NCBI RefSeq assembly: GCF_036250755.1
Contig: NZ_CP109583.1
Location: 8,922,001 to 8,986,000, forward strand
From: Streptomyces uncialis
GTDB taxonomy: Bacteria; Actinomycetota; Actinomycetes; Streptomycetales; Streptomycetaceae
Direction: 5' to 3'
Length of the DNA: 64,000 bases
Below, in pieces: positions 23,159 to 32,405 of the stretch; position 1 is the stretch's first letter, and every line of letters starts with the position of its first letter. The notes beneath the pieces are model-generated. The model worked only from the letters and a program-made list of their open reading frames with translations. It was not told the DNA's origin and searched no databases. The position numbers and the translations under genes are program-made.

Positions 23159-24742
23159 TCAGACCTCCGACCGGGCAGCCCCCTCCATAGCGTCAGCCCC
23201 GTCCAGGACGGCTTCGTCGGCCTGCGGCTCGTCGCCGCCGATGACCCCGATATGCCGCAGCGCCACGGCGGACAGCAGCGAGAGCACCAGGCCGCCGACC
23301 GCGGCGACCAGCATCGCCATGTGCAGCCCGGACGTGGCCGCTTCCCTGGCCTGGTCGAGCCAGCCGTCGGGCATCCGGTCGGCGACCGAGGACGCCCCGG
23401 CGAGACTGTCGCCCGCCGCTTCGGCCACCTCGGGCGGCGTACCGGCGGGGATGTCGTCGTCGGCGCGGTCGCGGTAGACGGCGGTGGCCAGACTGCCGAG
23501 GATCGCCACGCCCAGGGCGAGGCCCAGTTCCTGCACGGTCTCCGACATCGCCGACGCCGAACCGGCCTTCTCCGGCGGTGCCGCTCCGACTACCAGGTCC
23601 GTGCCCAGGGCCGCGATCGCCCCGAGACCGAGGTAGACCAGCCCGAAGCCGATCACCATCAGGGCGACACCACCCGCGGCGTCCACCTGGGTGAGCAGCA
23701 CATACCCGAACGTGGAGAGCGCCAGGGTGACGGCCACCACGATCCCCGGCGGCACCCGGCGCGCGACCAGCGGCGCCCCGATCGCCGCCACGAACATCAT
23801 CAGCGCGGGCGGCCCCATCCACAGACCCGCCTCGACGGGCGGCAGTCCCTCCACGAGTTGGAGCTGCTGGGTGATCAGGAGCATCGAACCGCCGACACCG
23901 ACGAGTCCGACGAGCAGGACGCTCAACGCGGCGCTGAACGTACGGTCGGTGAACAGCCGCACATCCAGCAACGGGCTCGCCAGCTTGCCCTGCCGCCGTA
24001 CGAACAGCACCGCGAACACCAGGCCGATCACCGCGGCGCCGATCGTGGCGGTCCCGAGCCCGTCCTTGGCGACCCGCTTCACCGCGTAGACCACCGGCAG
24101 GATCGCGATCAGCGACAGGACGACGCTCAGCAGGTCGAACCGGCCGCCGCGCGGCGCGCGGTACTCGGGGATCAGCAGCGGTGCGGCCACCAGAGTCACG
24201 ATCGCGACCGGGACCGCGACCAGGAACGCCGAACCCCACCAGAAATGGGCCAGCACCGCACCACCCACCACCGGCCCCAGTGCCATGCCGAGCGCGAAGC
24301 TCGTCGCCCAGACACCGATCGCCACCGACCGCTGGCGCGGATCGGCGAACATATTGCTGATCAGGGCCAAGGTGGACGGCATCAGCGTGGCACCGGCGAT
24401 ACCCAGTGCCGCGCGCGAGGCGATGAGCAGTTCGGTGCTGTCGGAGAAGGCTGCCACCGCCGAGACGGCCCCGAAGGCGGCGACCCCGATCATCAGCAGC
24501 TTCCGGCGGCCCACCCGGTCACCCAGCGTGCCCATGGTGATCAGGAAACCGGCGATCAGGAAGCCGTAGGCGTCCATGATCCACAGCGCCTCGGTGCCGC
24601 TCGGACGCAGATCCTCCGCCAGGGAGGGAAGGGCGAGGTACAGCACGGTGACGTCCAGGCCGAGCAGCACGGTCGGCAGCGAGAGGACGGCCAACCCTCC
24701 CCATTCCCGGGGACCGGCCCTGTTCACGGTCGATGAGCTCAT
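23159..24742 (-). CDS. MFS transporter, DHA2-type (14 TM) multidrug exporter
   Basis: A 527-residue permease starting at ATG 24742 (gggag upstream). It has VLLGLDVTVLYLALPSLAED in the first helix, the motif A loop GTLGDRVGRRKLLMIG, and motif C-like MALGPVVGG. Hydrophobic segments run to about residue 500. The loop before the last helix has an acidic, proline-containing stretch (DRADDDIPAGTPPEV) as in the LfrA/SmvA-type exporters. It is divergent from a BTAD regulator whose start is 97 bases away, which is the likely controller. Confidence 0.93.
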   Translation of the reverse strand: MSSSTVNRAGPREWGGLAVLSLPTVLLGLDVTVLYLALPSLAEDLRPSGTEALWIMDAYGFLIAGFLITMGTLGDRVGRRKLLMIGVAAFGAVSAVAAFSDSTELLIASRAALGIAGATLMPSTLALISNMFADPRQRSVAIGVWATSFALGMALGPVVGGAVLAHFWWGSAFLVAVPVAIVTLVAAPLLIPEYRAPRGGRFDLLSVVLSLIAILPVVYAVKRVAKDGLGTATIGAAVIGLVFAVLFVRRQGKLASPLLDVRLFTDRTFSAALSVLLVGLVGVGGSMLLITQQLQLVEGLPPVEAGLWMGPPALMMFVAAIGAPLVARRVPPGIVVAVTLALSTFGYVLLTQVDAAGGVALMVIGFGLVYLGLGAIAALGTDLVVGAAPPEKAGSASAMSETVQELGLALGVAILGSLATAVYRDRADDDIPAGTPPEVAEAAGDSLAGASSVADRMPDGWLDQAREAATSGLHMAMLVAAVGGLVLSLLSAVALRHIGVIGGDEPQADEAVLDGADAMEGAARSEV

Positions 24743-24839
24743 TGCACTCCCATGCGTGTCGAGTTCGAGAACATGCGAGGTCACTGTGGCGACGGGCGCG
24801 CACGAAATCCTGACGGTCCGGCGGCGATACACTGCGTCC

Positions 24840-27806
24840 ATGCGCTACGGGGTACTCGGCCCGCTGGCCGTCTGGGACGCCGAGGGACTGCCGGTCAAGG
24901 TCCCCGAGGCGAAAGTGCGCGCCCTGCTGGCGAATCTGCTGATCCACGGCGGCGGCCCGGTACCCGCGGACCGTCTCATCGAGGACCTGTGGGCGGGCAG
25001 CCCGCCCGGCGGATCGGTCAACACCCTTCAGACCAAGGTCTCCCAACTGCGCCGTGTGCTGGGCCGTGAGCAGGTCGTCCGCGAACCCGCGGGCTACCGG
25101 CTGCTGCTGGCGGACGACGTGGTCGACGCGCTGCGCTTCCAGGAACTGGCCGAACGCGCCCGCGCCCACGAGGAACCGGCGGTGCGCGGAGACCTGTTCG
25201 CCGACGCGCTCGCGTTGTGGCGGGGCCCCGCGTACGCCGATGTCGCCGAGCCCCTGTCCGCCCGCGGTGAGATCGACAGACTGGAAGAGCTGCGCCTTAC
25301 CGTCCTGGAGGACCAGGCCGAGGTACGGCTGACCCTGGGCGAACACCTGGCGCTGGCCCCCGAGCTGGGCGAACTGGTGGCGCGGCATCCGCTGCGCGAA
25401 CGACTGCGCATGGCCCAGATGCGCGCGCTGTACCGGGCCGGGCGGCAGGGCGACGCGCTGTGGAGCTTCCAGGAGCTGCGCCGTCGGCTGGCCGAGGAGC
25501 TCGGGGTGTCGCCCGGGCCCGCGGTCACCGCGCTGCACGAGGCGGTCCTGCGCCAGGAGCCGCATCTGGCCCCGCCGACCGTCGAATCACTGTCCTGCCG
25601 TACCAACCTCCCCGCGCCGCTGACCTCGTTGATCGGCCGACGGAAGGCGGTCGGCCAGGTGCGAGCGTGGCTGAGCCCGGACTCCCGTACCCGGCTGGTC
25701 ACCCTCACCGGTCTCGGCGGGGTCGGCAAGACCCGACTGGCGACAGCCGCGGCACGCGACATGACCGACCGGTTCCCCGACGGGGTGTGGCTGGTCGAAC
25801 TGGCCGCTCTGGACGCCACGTCGACCCCGGACGACATCGCCGAACGCGTCATCACGACGCTGGGACTGTGCGACACCGCGGCGTCGGAACCGGACCTCGA
25901 CGACCTGGTGGGCTGGCTGTGCCGGGCGGTCGCCGAGAAGCGCCTGCTGATCCTGCTGGACAACTGCGAGCATCTGATCGAACCGGTCGCCGCGCTCGCC
26001 GGAGCCGTGCTGACGGCGGTGCCGGAGGGGCATCTGCTGGTCACCAGCCAGGAAGCCCTCGGTATCCCCGGCGAGAGGGTGCACACGGTGCCACCGCTGG
26101 CGCTGCCGGAGCACACCGGTCCGGGAGCGGTCGCCCGGGCGGGCGCCGTCGAGCTGTTCGTGGAGCGGGCGGCGGCAGCGGTGCCCGGCTTCGTCCTCGA
26201 CGCGGACAACGCGGCGGCGGTCTCCGCGATCTGCCGTCGGCTGGACGGCATTCCGCTCGCCCTGGAACTCGTGGCCCCCCGGCTGCGCACGCTCAGCCCG
26301 GACGAGCTCGCCACCCGTCTGGACAGCAGGTTCACCCGGCCCGAGGTCCACGCCCGCGGGCTGCCGGCGAGGCAGCGGACGCTTCGGGCCATGCTCGACT
26401 GGAGCTGGCAACTGCTGACCGAGGACGAGCGGACCGTGCTGCGTCGGCTCTCCGTGCACGCCGACGGCTGCACACTGCCGACCGCCGAGGCCGTGTGCGC
26501 CGACCGGGACCTGCCCACCGACCGGGTGCCCGAACTGCTGTCCCGGCTGGTCGACCGTTCGCTGGTGGTCCGGGAGGCGGGCCGGTTCCGGCTGCTCGAA
26601 TCGGTTGCCGCCTACTGCGCGGAACGGCTCGCGGACGCGGACGAGACGGCGACCCTGCGCACGCGGTTCGTGCGGTGCCACACCGAACTGGCCGAACAGC
26701 AGAGCGCCCTGCTGCGCGGCCCCGACCAGCGGCGCGGCTTGGAGCGCCTCGACGCGGAGACCGTCAATCTGCGCCGCGCCCTCGACCTCGCGGTCGCGGG
26801 CGACGACGCCGGACACGCGCTGCGGCTGGTGAACGCCCTGACGTGGTACTGGTTCCTGCGCGGTCGCCTGATCGAGGCCCGCAGATCGCTGCGGGCCGCG
26901 CTGGCCGTCCGGGGCGGGACCGTCCCGGACGCACGACTGGCGGCGCGGGCCTGGCTGACCGGAATGGAACTGCGCACCTCACCCACCGACGCGGCACCGG
27001 AACCGGTCGGTGGGGACCCGGCGGCCGGTCTCGGCGATCCGGTGCTCCGGGCCCGGTTGCGGTGGTTCGTCGGCACCGGTCTGACCGGCCACGGCCACCA
27101 CCGCGAGGGACGGCGACTGGTGGAGGCGAGCCTGGCCGGCGCGCGGTCCGCCCGGGACCACTGGGCGGAGGCCGCGGCCCTGGTCGAGCTCGCCGGTCAT
27201 GACCCGGCCCAGGGCGCATCCCACGCGGAACTGGGCGCCGCCCTGTTCCATGAGGTCGGTGACCGCTGGGGGCAGCTCCGGGCCACCCGGGCACTGGCCC
27301 TCGTGGCCGAACGCGACGGCGACCACACGCGGACCGAACGGCTGCACCAGGAAGGTCTGCTGGCCGCCGAGGAACTCGGGCTGTGGACGGAGGTCGTCGA
27401 GGCACTCACCTGCCTCGGCCGGACCGCCCTCGCCACCGGCCGGTCCCGGCGGGCGACGGAACTCTACGAGCGCGCGCTGTCCGTCTCGGCCGAACGGGCC
27501 CACCGCCGGGGCGAGATCCGCGCCGAGACCGGACTGGGGCTCGCCGCGCGCCTCCGCGGTGACGAGGAGACCGCCCGACGCCATCTGAACCGCGCCCTGG
27601 CCAAGACCCGTTCAACGGCCATGGCCGCCGACGCCCTGGACACGGCCGCCGACATCCTTTGCACAGCCGCCGACACCGCCGACACCGCCGACACCGCCGA
27701 CACCGCCGACACCCCGGACACGCCGCCGGAGCCGGAGCCCGCGCGGCCACGGCGGACCGGGAACCGGGACGCCCCGCCGCCCGGGGCCGTACGATCCGCT
27801 CCATGA
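24840..27806 (+). CDS. AfsR/BTAD-family transcriptional regulator with NB-ARC domain
   Basis: A 988-residue regulator. Residues 1-90 form an OmpR-like winged helix (VKVPEAKVRALLANLLIHGG). The bacterial transcriptional activation domain spans about 95-240 (FADALALWRGPAYADV, RLAEELGVSPGPAVTALHEAVL). The NTPase domain starts near 265 with Walker A GLGGVGKTRL and Walker B LLILLDNCEHL, followed by a winged-helix/TPR-like helical C-terminus. The start at ATG 24840 is only seven bases after gatacact, so the message may be leaderless. It is divergent from an MFS exporter and probably controls it. The C-terminus ends in a short (Ala-Asp-Thr)5 repeat and a proline-rich tail. A 77-residue gene overlaps its stop. 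Confidence 0.93.
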   Translation: MRYGVLGPLAVWDAEGLPVKVPEAKVRALLANLLIHGGGPVPADRLIEDLWAGSPPGGSVNTLQTKVSQLRRVLGREQVVREPAGYRLLLADDVVDALRFQELAERARAHEEPAVRGDLFADALALWRGPAYADVAEPLSARGEIDRLEELRLTVLEDQAEVRLTLGEHLALAPELGELVARHPLRERLRMAQMRALYRAGRQGDALWSFQELRRRLAEELGVSPGPAVTALHEAVLRQEPHLAPPTVESLSCRTNLPAPLTSLIGRRKAVGQVRAWLSPDSRTRLVTLTGLGGVGKTRLATAAARDMTDRFPDGVWLVELAALDATSTPDDIAERVITTLGLCDTAASEPDLDDLVGWLCRAVAEKRLLILLDNCEHLIEPVAALAGAVLTAVPEGHLLVTSQEALGIPGERVHTVPPLALPEHTGPGAVARAGAVELFVERAAAAVPGFVLDADNAAAVSAICRRLDGIPLALELVAPRLRTLSPDELATRLDSRFTRPEVHARGLPARQRTLRAMLDWSWQLLTEDERTVLRRLSVHADGCTLPTAEAVCADRDLPTDRVPELLSRLVDRSLVVREAGRFRLLESVAAYCAERLADADETATLRTRFVRCHTELAEQQSALLRGPDQRRGLERLDAETVNLRRALDLAVAGDDAGHALRLVNALTWYWFLRGRLIEARRSLRAALAVRGGTVPDARLAARAWLTGMELRTSPTDAAPEPVGGDPAAGLGDPVLRARLRWFVGTGLTGHGHHREGRRLVEASLAGARSARDHWAEAAALVELAGHDPAQGASHAELGAALFHEVGDRWGQLRATRALALVAERDGDHTRTERLHQEGLLAAEELGLWTEVVEALTCLGRTALATGRSRRATELYERALSVSAERAHRRGEIRAETGLGLAARLRGDEETARRHLNRALAKTRSTAMAADALDTAADILCTAADTADTADTADTADTPDTPPEPEPARPRRTGNRDAPPPGAVRSAP
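27669..27713 (+). repeat. Five perfect 9-bp tandem repeats in the regulator C-terminus
   Basis: The unit gccgacacc repeats five times without change and codes for Ala-Asp-Thr repeats. The unit is a multiple of three, so copy-number change would keep the frame. Confidence 0.9.
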
Positions 27807-28036
27807 CATCCCGCCGCCGCCCCCTCGGGAACGGCCCCCAGGAGCCCCCGCCCCACCCTCCTGCCGACGACGAGCCGGCCCACAGCCGGGTCAGCGCGAC
27901 CGAGGCCGACCTCGAGGGAGGCCCGCTCTACCGACAGGACAACGCGGACGAGTTGGAAGGCCTCAGAGCACGAGGTCTGTTCACCGCACAGCCCCGCACC
28001 GGTACCAGGCCGGGACGCCGGGGCCGCTCGGACTGA
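27803..28036 (+). CDS. Small hydrophilic protein of unknown function
   Basis: A 77-residue basic/proline-rich protein whose ATG overlaps the stop of the BTAD regulator (ATGA). The middle has SATEADLEGGPLYRQDNADE, which looks folded or conserved, flanked by low-complexity ends. It has no membrane segment. Overlap with the regulator suggests translational coupling; the function is unknown. Confidence 0.5.
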   Translation: MTSRRRPLGNGPQEPPPHPPADDEPAHSRVSATEADLEGGPLYRQDNADELEGLRARGLFTAQPRTGTRPGRRGRSD

Positions 28037-28145
28037 CCGGACCCACCGGGCGGCGCCCGCGCTCCGCGCCCGGCGCCTTCCCCGGAAGGGAGGCTGCCGG
28101 GAGTGCCCGTGCGGCCCACGCGGGCGGGAGGGACCGGACGGGGGT

Positions 28146-28328
28146 TCACCGGAGGCGGCGGCGCAGCCACCAGTACCCGAGTGCCGCGGCGACGCCATGC
28201 GCCGCGAGCACGGTGGCGGCCAGGACGAGCCCCGCCGGACTTCCCCGCCAGAAGTGCCAGGCGACGCCGATGAGGATCAGCGCGAGGGCCGCATGACGTA
28301 CGGCCCCCCGGGACGGGCCGCGGCTCAC
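28146..28328 (-). CDS. Small two-helix membrane protein
   Basis: A 60-residue protein starting at GTG 28328, which overlaps the stop of the methyltransferase (GTGA). Two hydrophobic helices are visible, AALALILIGVAWHFW and LVLAATVLAAHGVAAALGYW, ending in a basic tail (LRRRLR). The arrangement suggests translational coupling with the methyltransferase. Function unknown. Confidence 0.6.
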   Translation of the reverse strand: MSRGPSRGAVRHAALALILIGVAWHFWRGSPAGLVLAATVLAAHGVAAALGYWWLRRRLR

Positions 28329-28990
28329 AGGCCCGCCGCCCCCGTCGGCCTGGCCGCCCGCACCCAGTGCAGGAAGGGGCGCAGGTCCCCCGACGCGGAC
28401 ACGTCGAATCCCGCGCCGCGGACCAGGGGCGTCAGGAGGTCGACGCGGTTGTCCCGCATGACGGGGCCGACCGTCACGCCGACCAGTCGCCGGGCCGCCC
28501 GGCCCCGGGGCGGCCGGTAGTCGGCGAGCAACAGTCTCCCGCCGGGCCGCAGCACGCGGAACATCTCCGCGAGTGCCCGCTCGCGGCGGTCCTCGGGGAT
28601 GTGGTGGAACGCCAGGCTGGAGATCACCAGGTCGAATGTGCCGTCCTCGCAGGGAAGTTCCTCGGCCACCCCCTGGGCAAAGGTGCAGTGGTCCCGCCGG
28701 GCGTGACGCCGGGCGTAGTCGATCATCGCCGGTGCCGGATCGATACCGGTCACCGTCCCGCCCGGGGTCACCGATCGGGCCAGCAGACCGGCGAGATAGC
28801 CGGTGCCGCATCCGATGTCGAGCGCCCGCTCACCGGGCCGGGCCCCGCTCAGTTCCACCAGCCGTCCGTACAGCCGCTGTCGTCGGCCGGCGAACACCAC
28901 TGCGGAGAGGGCCTCGTATGCGCGGGCCCGTCCGATCGCGTTCGGTGCCGCAGGGTCGTGATGACCGTGCAGGAGATGTCGCAGATCCAT
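28325..28990 (-). CDS. Class I SAM-dependent methyltransferase
   Basis: A 221-residue methyltransferase of the UbiE/Methyltransf_11 type. Motif I is ALDIGCGTGYLAGLLA, motif II region GTVTGIDPAPAMIDYARR, and later DLVISSLAFHHIPE and LRPGGRLLLADY. Start ATG 28990 is set by aaggag five bases upstream; GTG 28996 is too close to that site. The TetR gene diverges 85 bases away, and one of the two operator copies lies immediately upstream of this gene's ribosome site, so the TetR protein almost certainly represses it. The methyl acceptor is unknown. Confidence 0.92.
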   Translation of the reverse strand: MDLRHLLHGHHDPAAPNAIGRARAYEALSAVVFAGRRQRLYGRLVELSGARPGERALDIGCGTGYLAGLLARSVTPGGTVTGIDPAPAMIDYARRHARRDHCTFAQGVAEELPCEDGTFDLVISSLAFHHIPEDRRERALAEMFRVLRPGGRLLLADYRPPRGRAARRLVGVTVGPVMRDNRVDLLTPLVRGAGFDVSASGDLRPFLHWVRAARPTGAAGL

Positions 28991-29002
28991 CCCCACTCCT
29001 TA

Positions 29003-29018
29003 CTTAGTGGCGACTAAG
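29003..29018. promoter_or_regulatory. TetR operator copy 1
   Basis: CTTAGTGGCGACTAAG, 16 bp with 6-base arms, just upstream of the methyltransferase ribosome site. Confidence 0.75.
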
Positions 29019-29029
29019 AACAGTCGTAT

Positions 29030-29045
29030 CTTAGTCACGACTAAG
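29030..29045. promoter_or_regulatory. TetR operator copy 2
   Basis: CTTAGTCACGACTAAG, 16 bp with 7-base perfect arms, 27 bases from copy 1 centre to centre. The two copies occupy most of the space between divergent starts. Confidence 0.8.
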
Positions 29046-29075
29046 TTGTGGGCGGGCTGCTATATCCTGAACGGC

Positions 29076-29708
29076 GTGAACTCCTCCCAGCCGCCCGCTC
29101 GATCGGCAAAGCCGCGCGGAAGGCGTCTGACCGCTCCCGAACGGCGCGAATCGATCCTGCGCGCCGCGACGGAGGTCTTCAGCGAGACGGGCTACCTACG
29201 GGGTAGGACATCCTTGATCGCGGCCCGCGCCGGGGTGAGCGAACCCGTGATCTTCAACAACTTCGGGACCAAGCCGGCCCTGTACGCGGCCGTGCTGGAA
29301 CGCGCCGTGATGTCCGTCTGCCGCACCCTGCGCGAAGCGGCCCTCGGCGGCGAGAGCGTGCCTCAGGTGCTCGGGCGGTTCCTGGAACCGGCCCACGTCG
29401 AACGCTTCCACCGCCCCGGGGCCATCGGCTTCCTGTTCGCCGACGCCTCGACCCTGACATCCGACCCCGGCGTCGGCGAGGCGGCCGGTGAGTACTTGCG
29501 CGCCTTCGCCGCGGAACTGGCCGACCTGCTGCGCCAAGGCCAGGCGGCAGGCGGCATCCGCGCCGGGATCAACGCCGACGCCGCCGCTTGGTGGCTGCTG
29601 TCGATGGTGGCCACGCGTGCCTTCCGCGCCACCGCCATGCCCGGAGCCGACAGCCTGGAAGCCGATCTGACCGCGATGACCCTGGCCACCCTCACCACCG
29701 GCATCTGA
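29076..29708 (+). CDS. TetR-family transcriptional regulator
   Basis: A 210-residue regulator. The HTH region has RRESILRAATEVFSETGY, TSLIAARAGVSEPVIFNNFG and TKPALYAAVLERAV. The C-terminal ligand domain is ordinary in length. The start is GTG 29076, placed after both operator copies; earlier codons in the same frame would run through the operators. It is divergent from the methyltransferase, so autoregulation plus repression of that gene is expected. The ligand is unknown. Confidence 0.92.
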   Translation: MNSSQPPARSAKPRGRRLTAPERRESILRAATEVFSETGYLRGRTSLIAARAGVSEPVIFNNFGTKPALYAAVLERAVMSVCRTLREAALGGESVPQVLGRFLEPAHVERFHRPGAIGFLFADASTLTSDPGVGEAAGEYLRAFAAELADLLRQGQAAGGIRAGINADAAAWWLLSMVATRAFRATAMPGADSLEADLTAMTLATLTTGI

Positions 29709-29984
29709 CTGCCTGGGCGCTCTTCGCCCGCCCGACCGGTGCTGGACGCACCCTCCCCGTGCCACGCACGTCTCGGATCCCCCGCCGAGAGGCCCCGTCG
29801 TACTGGGAGCCGACACGGCTCCGATGGCTCCATGACACGGTTCACGCCTTGCCAATTCTTCCCGGTATCCCTTGAAGGGCGCGGAAAACATGCACGGGCG
29901 CGCCTGTAGCGCCCCGTACCCGAGGCATACCTGTGACCCGGGGACCGGCGAAGCGAGGACCGACCTGCGTCCGTGGAGCAGCGC

Positions 29985-30773
29985 CTACGACTGCCTGTCC
30001 CGGGCTTCGGAGGCACGCGCGGCGAAGTTGTCCTCGATCCACCGGGCGTCCGTCAAATACCGGCGGTCGTGTCCCTCCGCCACATGCGCGCTGAACGCCG
30101 GGTGACCCGCCGCGGCGAGCCCCCGCATCCACACCACGAGCGTCCTCAACCGCTCGGCCGCCGTGACCGGCAACCGGGCCCGCTCCTCCGGGGACAGACC
30201 GTAGGAGTCGGCGAACAGGGCGAGTCGGCGCCGTGCCTCCGGAATCGGGACGGTGTGCTCCACCTCGTCCGGGGCGTACAGCGGGACGAAGCGGTAGGCG
30301 GTGTAGGCGGCGTCCCACAGCCGGGGGCCCGGATGGGCCGTGTCGAAGTCGATGAACGCGAAGGGGAGCCGGTCCCGGAAGACGGTGTTGTACGTCGCCG
30401 CGTCGCCGTGGCAGATCACCTCCGCCGGTTCACGCGGGGGCAGTTGCCAGACATCGTCCCGTGTCCGGGCGAATCCGACGGTGGCGTCATGGAGATCACG
30501 CAGCAGGCGCCCGGCGGCCACCAGCGAAGCGTCGCTCCGCACTTCGGGTGCGGCGAAGTCGTGCCCCACCTCGCCGGGCAGGTACTCGACGAGTTCCTCG
30601 GCACCGTCGCCGCTGAGCCCGTACGGGCGCGGCGCGCCGGTGAACCCCGCTTCGCGCAGATGCCCGAGCAGCCGCTGGACGGTGACGCTCCAGGCTCCGG
30701 CGGGGCGCCGGACCAGACCGCCTTCCCGGACGACCCGGTTCACGCCGCCGACGAACACCTCGCGATCATCCAC
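29985..30773 (-). CDS. Aminoglycoside phosphotransferase (APH)-fold kinase
   Basis: A 262-residue phosphotransferase of the APH/choline-kinase fold starting at GTG 30773. The catalytic loop is VICHGDAATYNTVF (HGDxxxxN), followed by the metal-binding FAFIDFDTAHPGPRLWD. The N-terminal lobe is short. Many actinobacterial members act on small molecules or amino sugars other than antibiotics, so a resistance role should not be assumed. Neighbours give no hint: a TetR gene converges on it and an aldehyde dehydrogenase operon lies upstream on the same strand. Confidence 0.88.
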   Translation of the reverse strand: MDDREVFVGGVNRVVREGGLVRRPAGAWSVTVQRLLGHLREAGFTGAPRPYGLSGDGAEELVEYLPGEVGHDFAAPEVRSDASLVAAGRLLRDLHDATVGFARTRDDVWQLPPREPAEVICHGDAATYNTVFRDRLPFAFIDFDTAHPGPRLWDAAYTAYRFVPLYAPDEVEHTVPIPEARRRLALFADSYGLSPEERARLPVTAAERLRTLVVWMRGLAAAGHPAFSAHVAEGHDRRYLTDARWIEDNFAARASEARDRQS

Positions 30774-30971
30774 GAAGCCAGGCTAGCCGGACCGGCCACC
30801 CTCGGCAGCCGAGTTTCCGCGGGGCGGGTGACGCGGTCGGGGCCGCCTCACGCGCCCGCACCAGCCGCACCGGCGGTCACAGGCGCACCGGCCGCACCCG
30901 CACCCCGTACCGGCGGGGACCCGGCTCCCGCCGAGTCCCCGCCGAGTCCCTGTGGAGCGCCGTCGGCTCCG

Positions 30972-32306
30972 CTAGACGATCGTCCGGATGAGCTTCTTGT
31001 TCACGAACTCCTCGATGCCCGGCCGGCCGAGCTCGCGGCCGAACCCGGAGCGCTTGACGCCGCCGAAGGGCAGTTCGGCGCCCTCCGCCCCGACACCGTT
31101 GACGAAGACCATGCCGGCCTCGATCCGGTCGGCGACCCGCTCGGCCTGCGACGGGTCGTTGGTGAAGAGGTACGAGCCGAGACCGTAGGGCGTGTCGTTG
31201 GCGATCCGTACGGCGTCCTCCTCGTCGGAGGCGGTGAAGACCATCGCCACCGGGCCGAACAGCTCCTCCCGGGCCGCCGCGTGCTCGGTGGTGAGGCCGG
31301 TCAGGACACCGGCCGGGAAGTAGGCCCCGCGTCGCTCGCCGGTGCTGTGCAGGGTCGCCCCCTGGGCCACGGCCGCGTCGACCTGACGGCCCAGGTTCTC
31401 GGCCGCGGCGGCCGACGACAGCGGCGCGCCGGTCTCGCCGGCGAGCAGCTTGGCGGTGAACCGCTCGACGAACGCGTCGTGGAGGTGGTCGAGGACGACG
31501 AACCGCTTGGCGGCGTTGCACGCCTGGCCCGTGTTGTCGAGGCGGGCGGCGACGGCGGATTCGACCACCGCGTCGAGGTCGTCGGTGGACAGGACGATGA
31601 AGGGGTCGGAACCGCCGAGTTCGAGGACCACCTTCTTGAGGTGCCGTCCGGCGATCTCCGCGACGGCCGAACCGGCCCGCTCGGACCCGGTCAGCGAGAC
31701 GCCCTGGATCCGGGGGTCGGCGATGACGTCGGCGATCTGCTCGTTGGTGGCGTACACGTTGACGTAGGCGCCGGCCGGGAAACCCGCCTCGGCGAACAGC
31801 TTCTCCAGCAGCGCCGCGGTGGCCGGGCACTGCGGCGCGTGCTTGAGCACGATGGTGTTGCCGATGGCGAGGTTGGGGGCGGCGAAGCGGGCGACCTGGT
31901 AGGCCGGGAAGTTCCACGGCATGATCCCGAGGAGCGCTCCCACCGGGCTGCGCCGGATGACAGCGGTCCCGGGGCCCGAGACGACGCCGATCGGCTCGTC
32001 GGCCAGGTACTCCTCGGCGTGGTCGGCGTAGTAGCCGTAGATGTCGGCGCAGAAGTCGACCTCGCCCTCGGCCTCGGCGAGCGGCTTGCCCATCTCCTGG
32101 ACGATGCTCGCGGCCAGCTCGGCCCGGCGCTCGGTGTGCAGCTCACCGAGGCGCCGCAGCAGTGCGGCCCGCTCGGCCACGGACCCGGTGCGTCCCCAGG
32201 CGGTGGCCGCGTGGGCGGCGTCGACGGCCGCCGACACCTCGGCGTCCGTGGCGGTCGGGTAGGTAGCGGTGATCTCACCGGTGGTCGGGTCGGTGACGGC
32301 GTACAT
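30972..32306 (-). CDS. NAD(P)-dependent aldehyde dehydrogenase (succinate-semialdehyde type)
   Basis: A 444-residue aldehyde dehydrogenase. PVGALLGIMPWNFPAYQVAR and the cofactor loop QGVSLTGSERAG are typical. The general-base Glu is in KVVLELGGSDPF and the nucleophile Cys in DNTGQACNAAKRF, a form usual in GabD1/YneI-type succinate-semialdehyde dehydrogenases. ATG 32306 is preferred because aggagg is four bases upstream; ATG 32309 is nearly abutting it. It is the third gene of a permease, alcohol dehydrogenase and aldehyde dehydrogenase set and would take the aldehyde to the acid. The exact substrate is inferred only to class. Confidence 0.93.
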   Translation of the reverse strand: MYAVTDPTTGEITATYPTATDAEVSAAVDAAHAATAWGRTGSVAERAALLRRLGELHTERRAELAASIVQEMGKPLAEAEGEVDFCADIYGYYADHAEEYLADEPIGVVSGPGTAVIRRSPVGALLGIMPWNFPAYQVARFAAPNLAIGNTIVLKHAPQCPATAALLEKLFAEAGFPAGAYVNVYATNEQIADVIADPRIQGVSLTGSERAGSAVAEIAGRHLKKVVLELGGSDPFIVLSTDDLDAVVESAVAARLDNTGQACNAAKRFVVLDHLHDAFVERFTAKLLAGETGAPLSSAAAAENLGRQVDAAVAQGATLHSTGERRGAYFPAGVLTGLTTEHAAAREELFGPVAMVFTASDEEDAVRIANDTPYGLGSYLFTNDPSQAERVADRIEAGMVFVNGVGAEGAELPFGGVKRSGFGRELGRPGIEEFVNKKLIRTIV

Positions 32307-32405
32307 CATGCCTCCTGGGAGCTGGTCGGGGGACAGCCGCGGCCGCTGTCCCCCTCAAGTGTGCGACGGCCGGAGCCGGTGCCGCGGTCCGGCCGGAAAG
32401 CTGCC

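Noticed and set aside
23132..24736. A 534-codon plus-strand frame
   Set aside because: Antisense shadow of the MFS exporter; its translation is a Gln/Arg/His-rich string with no hydrophobic segments.
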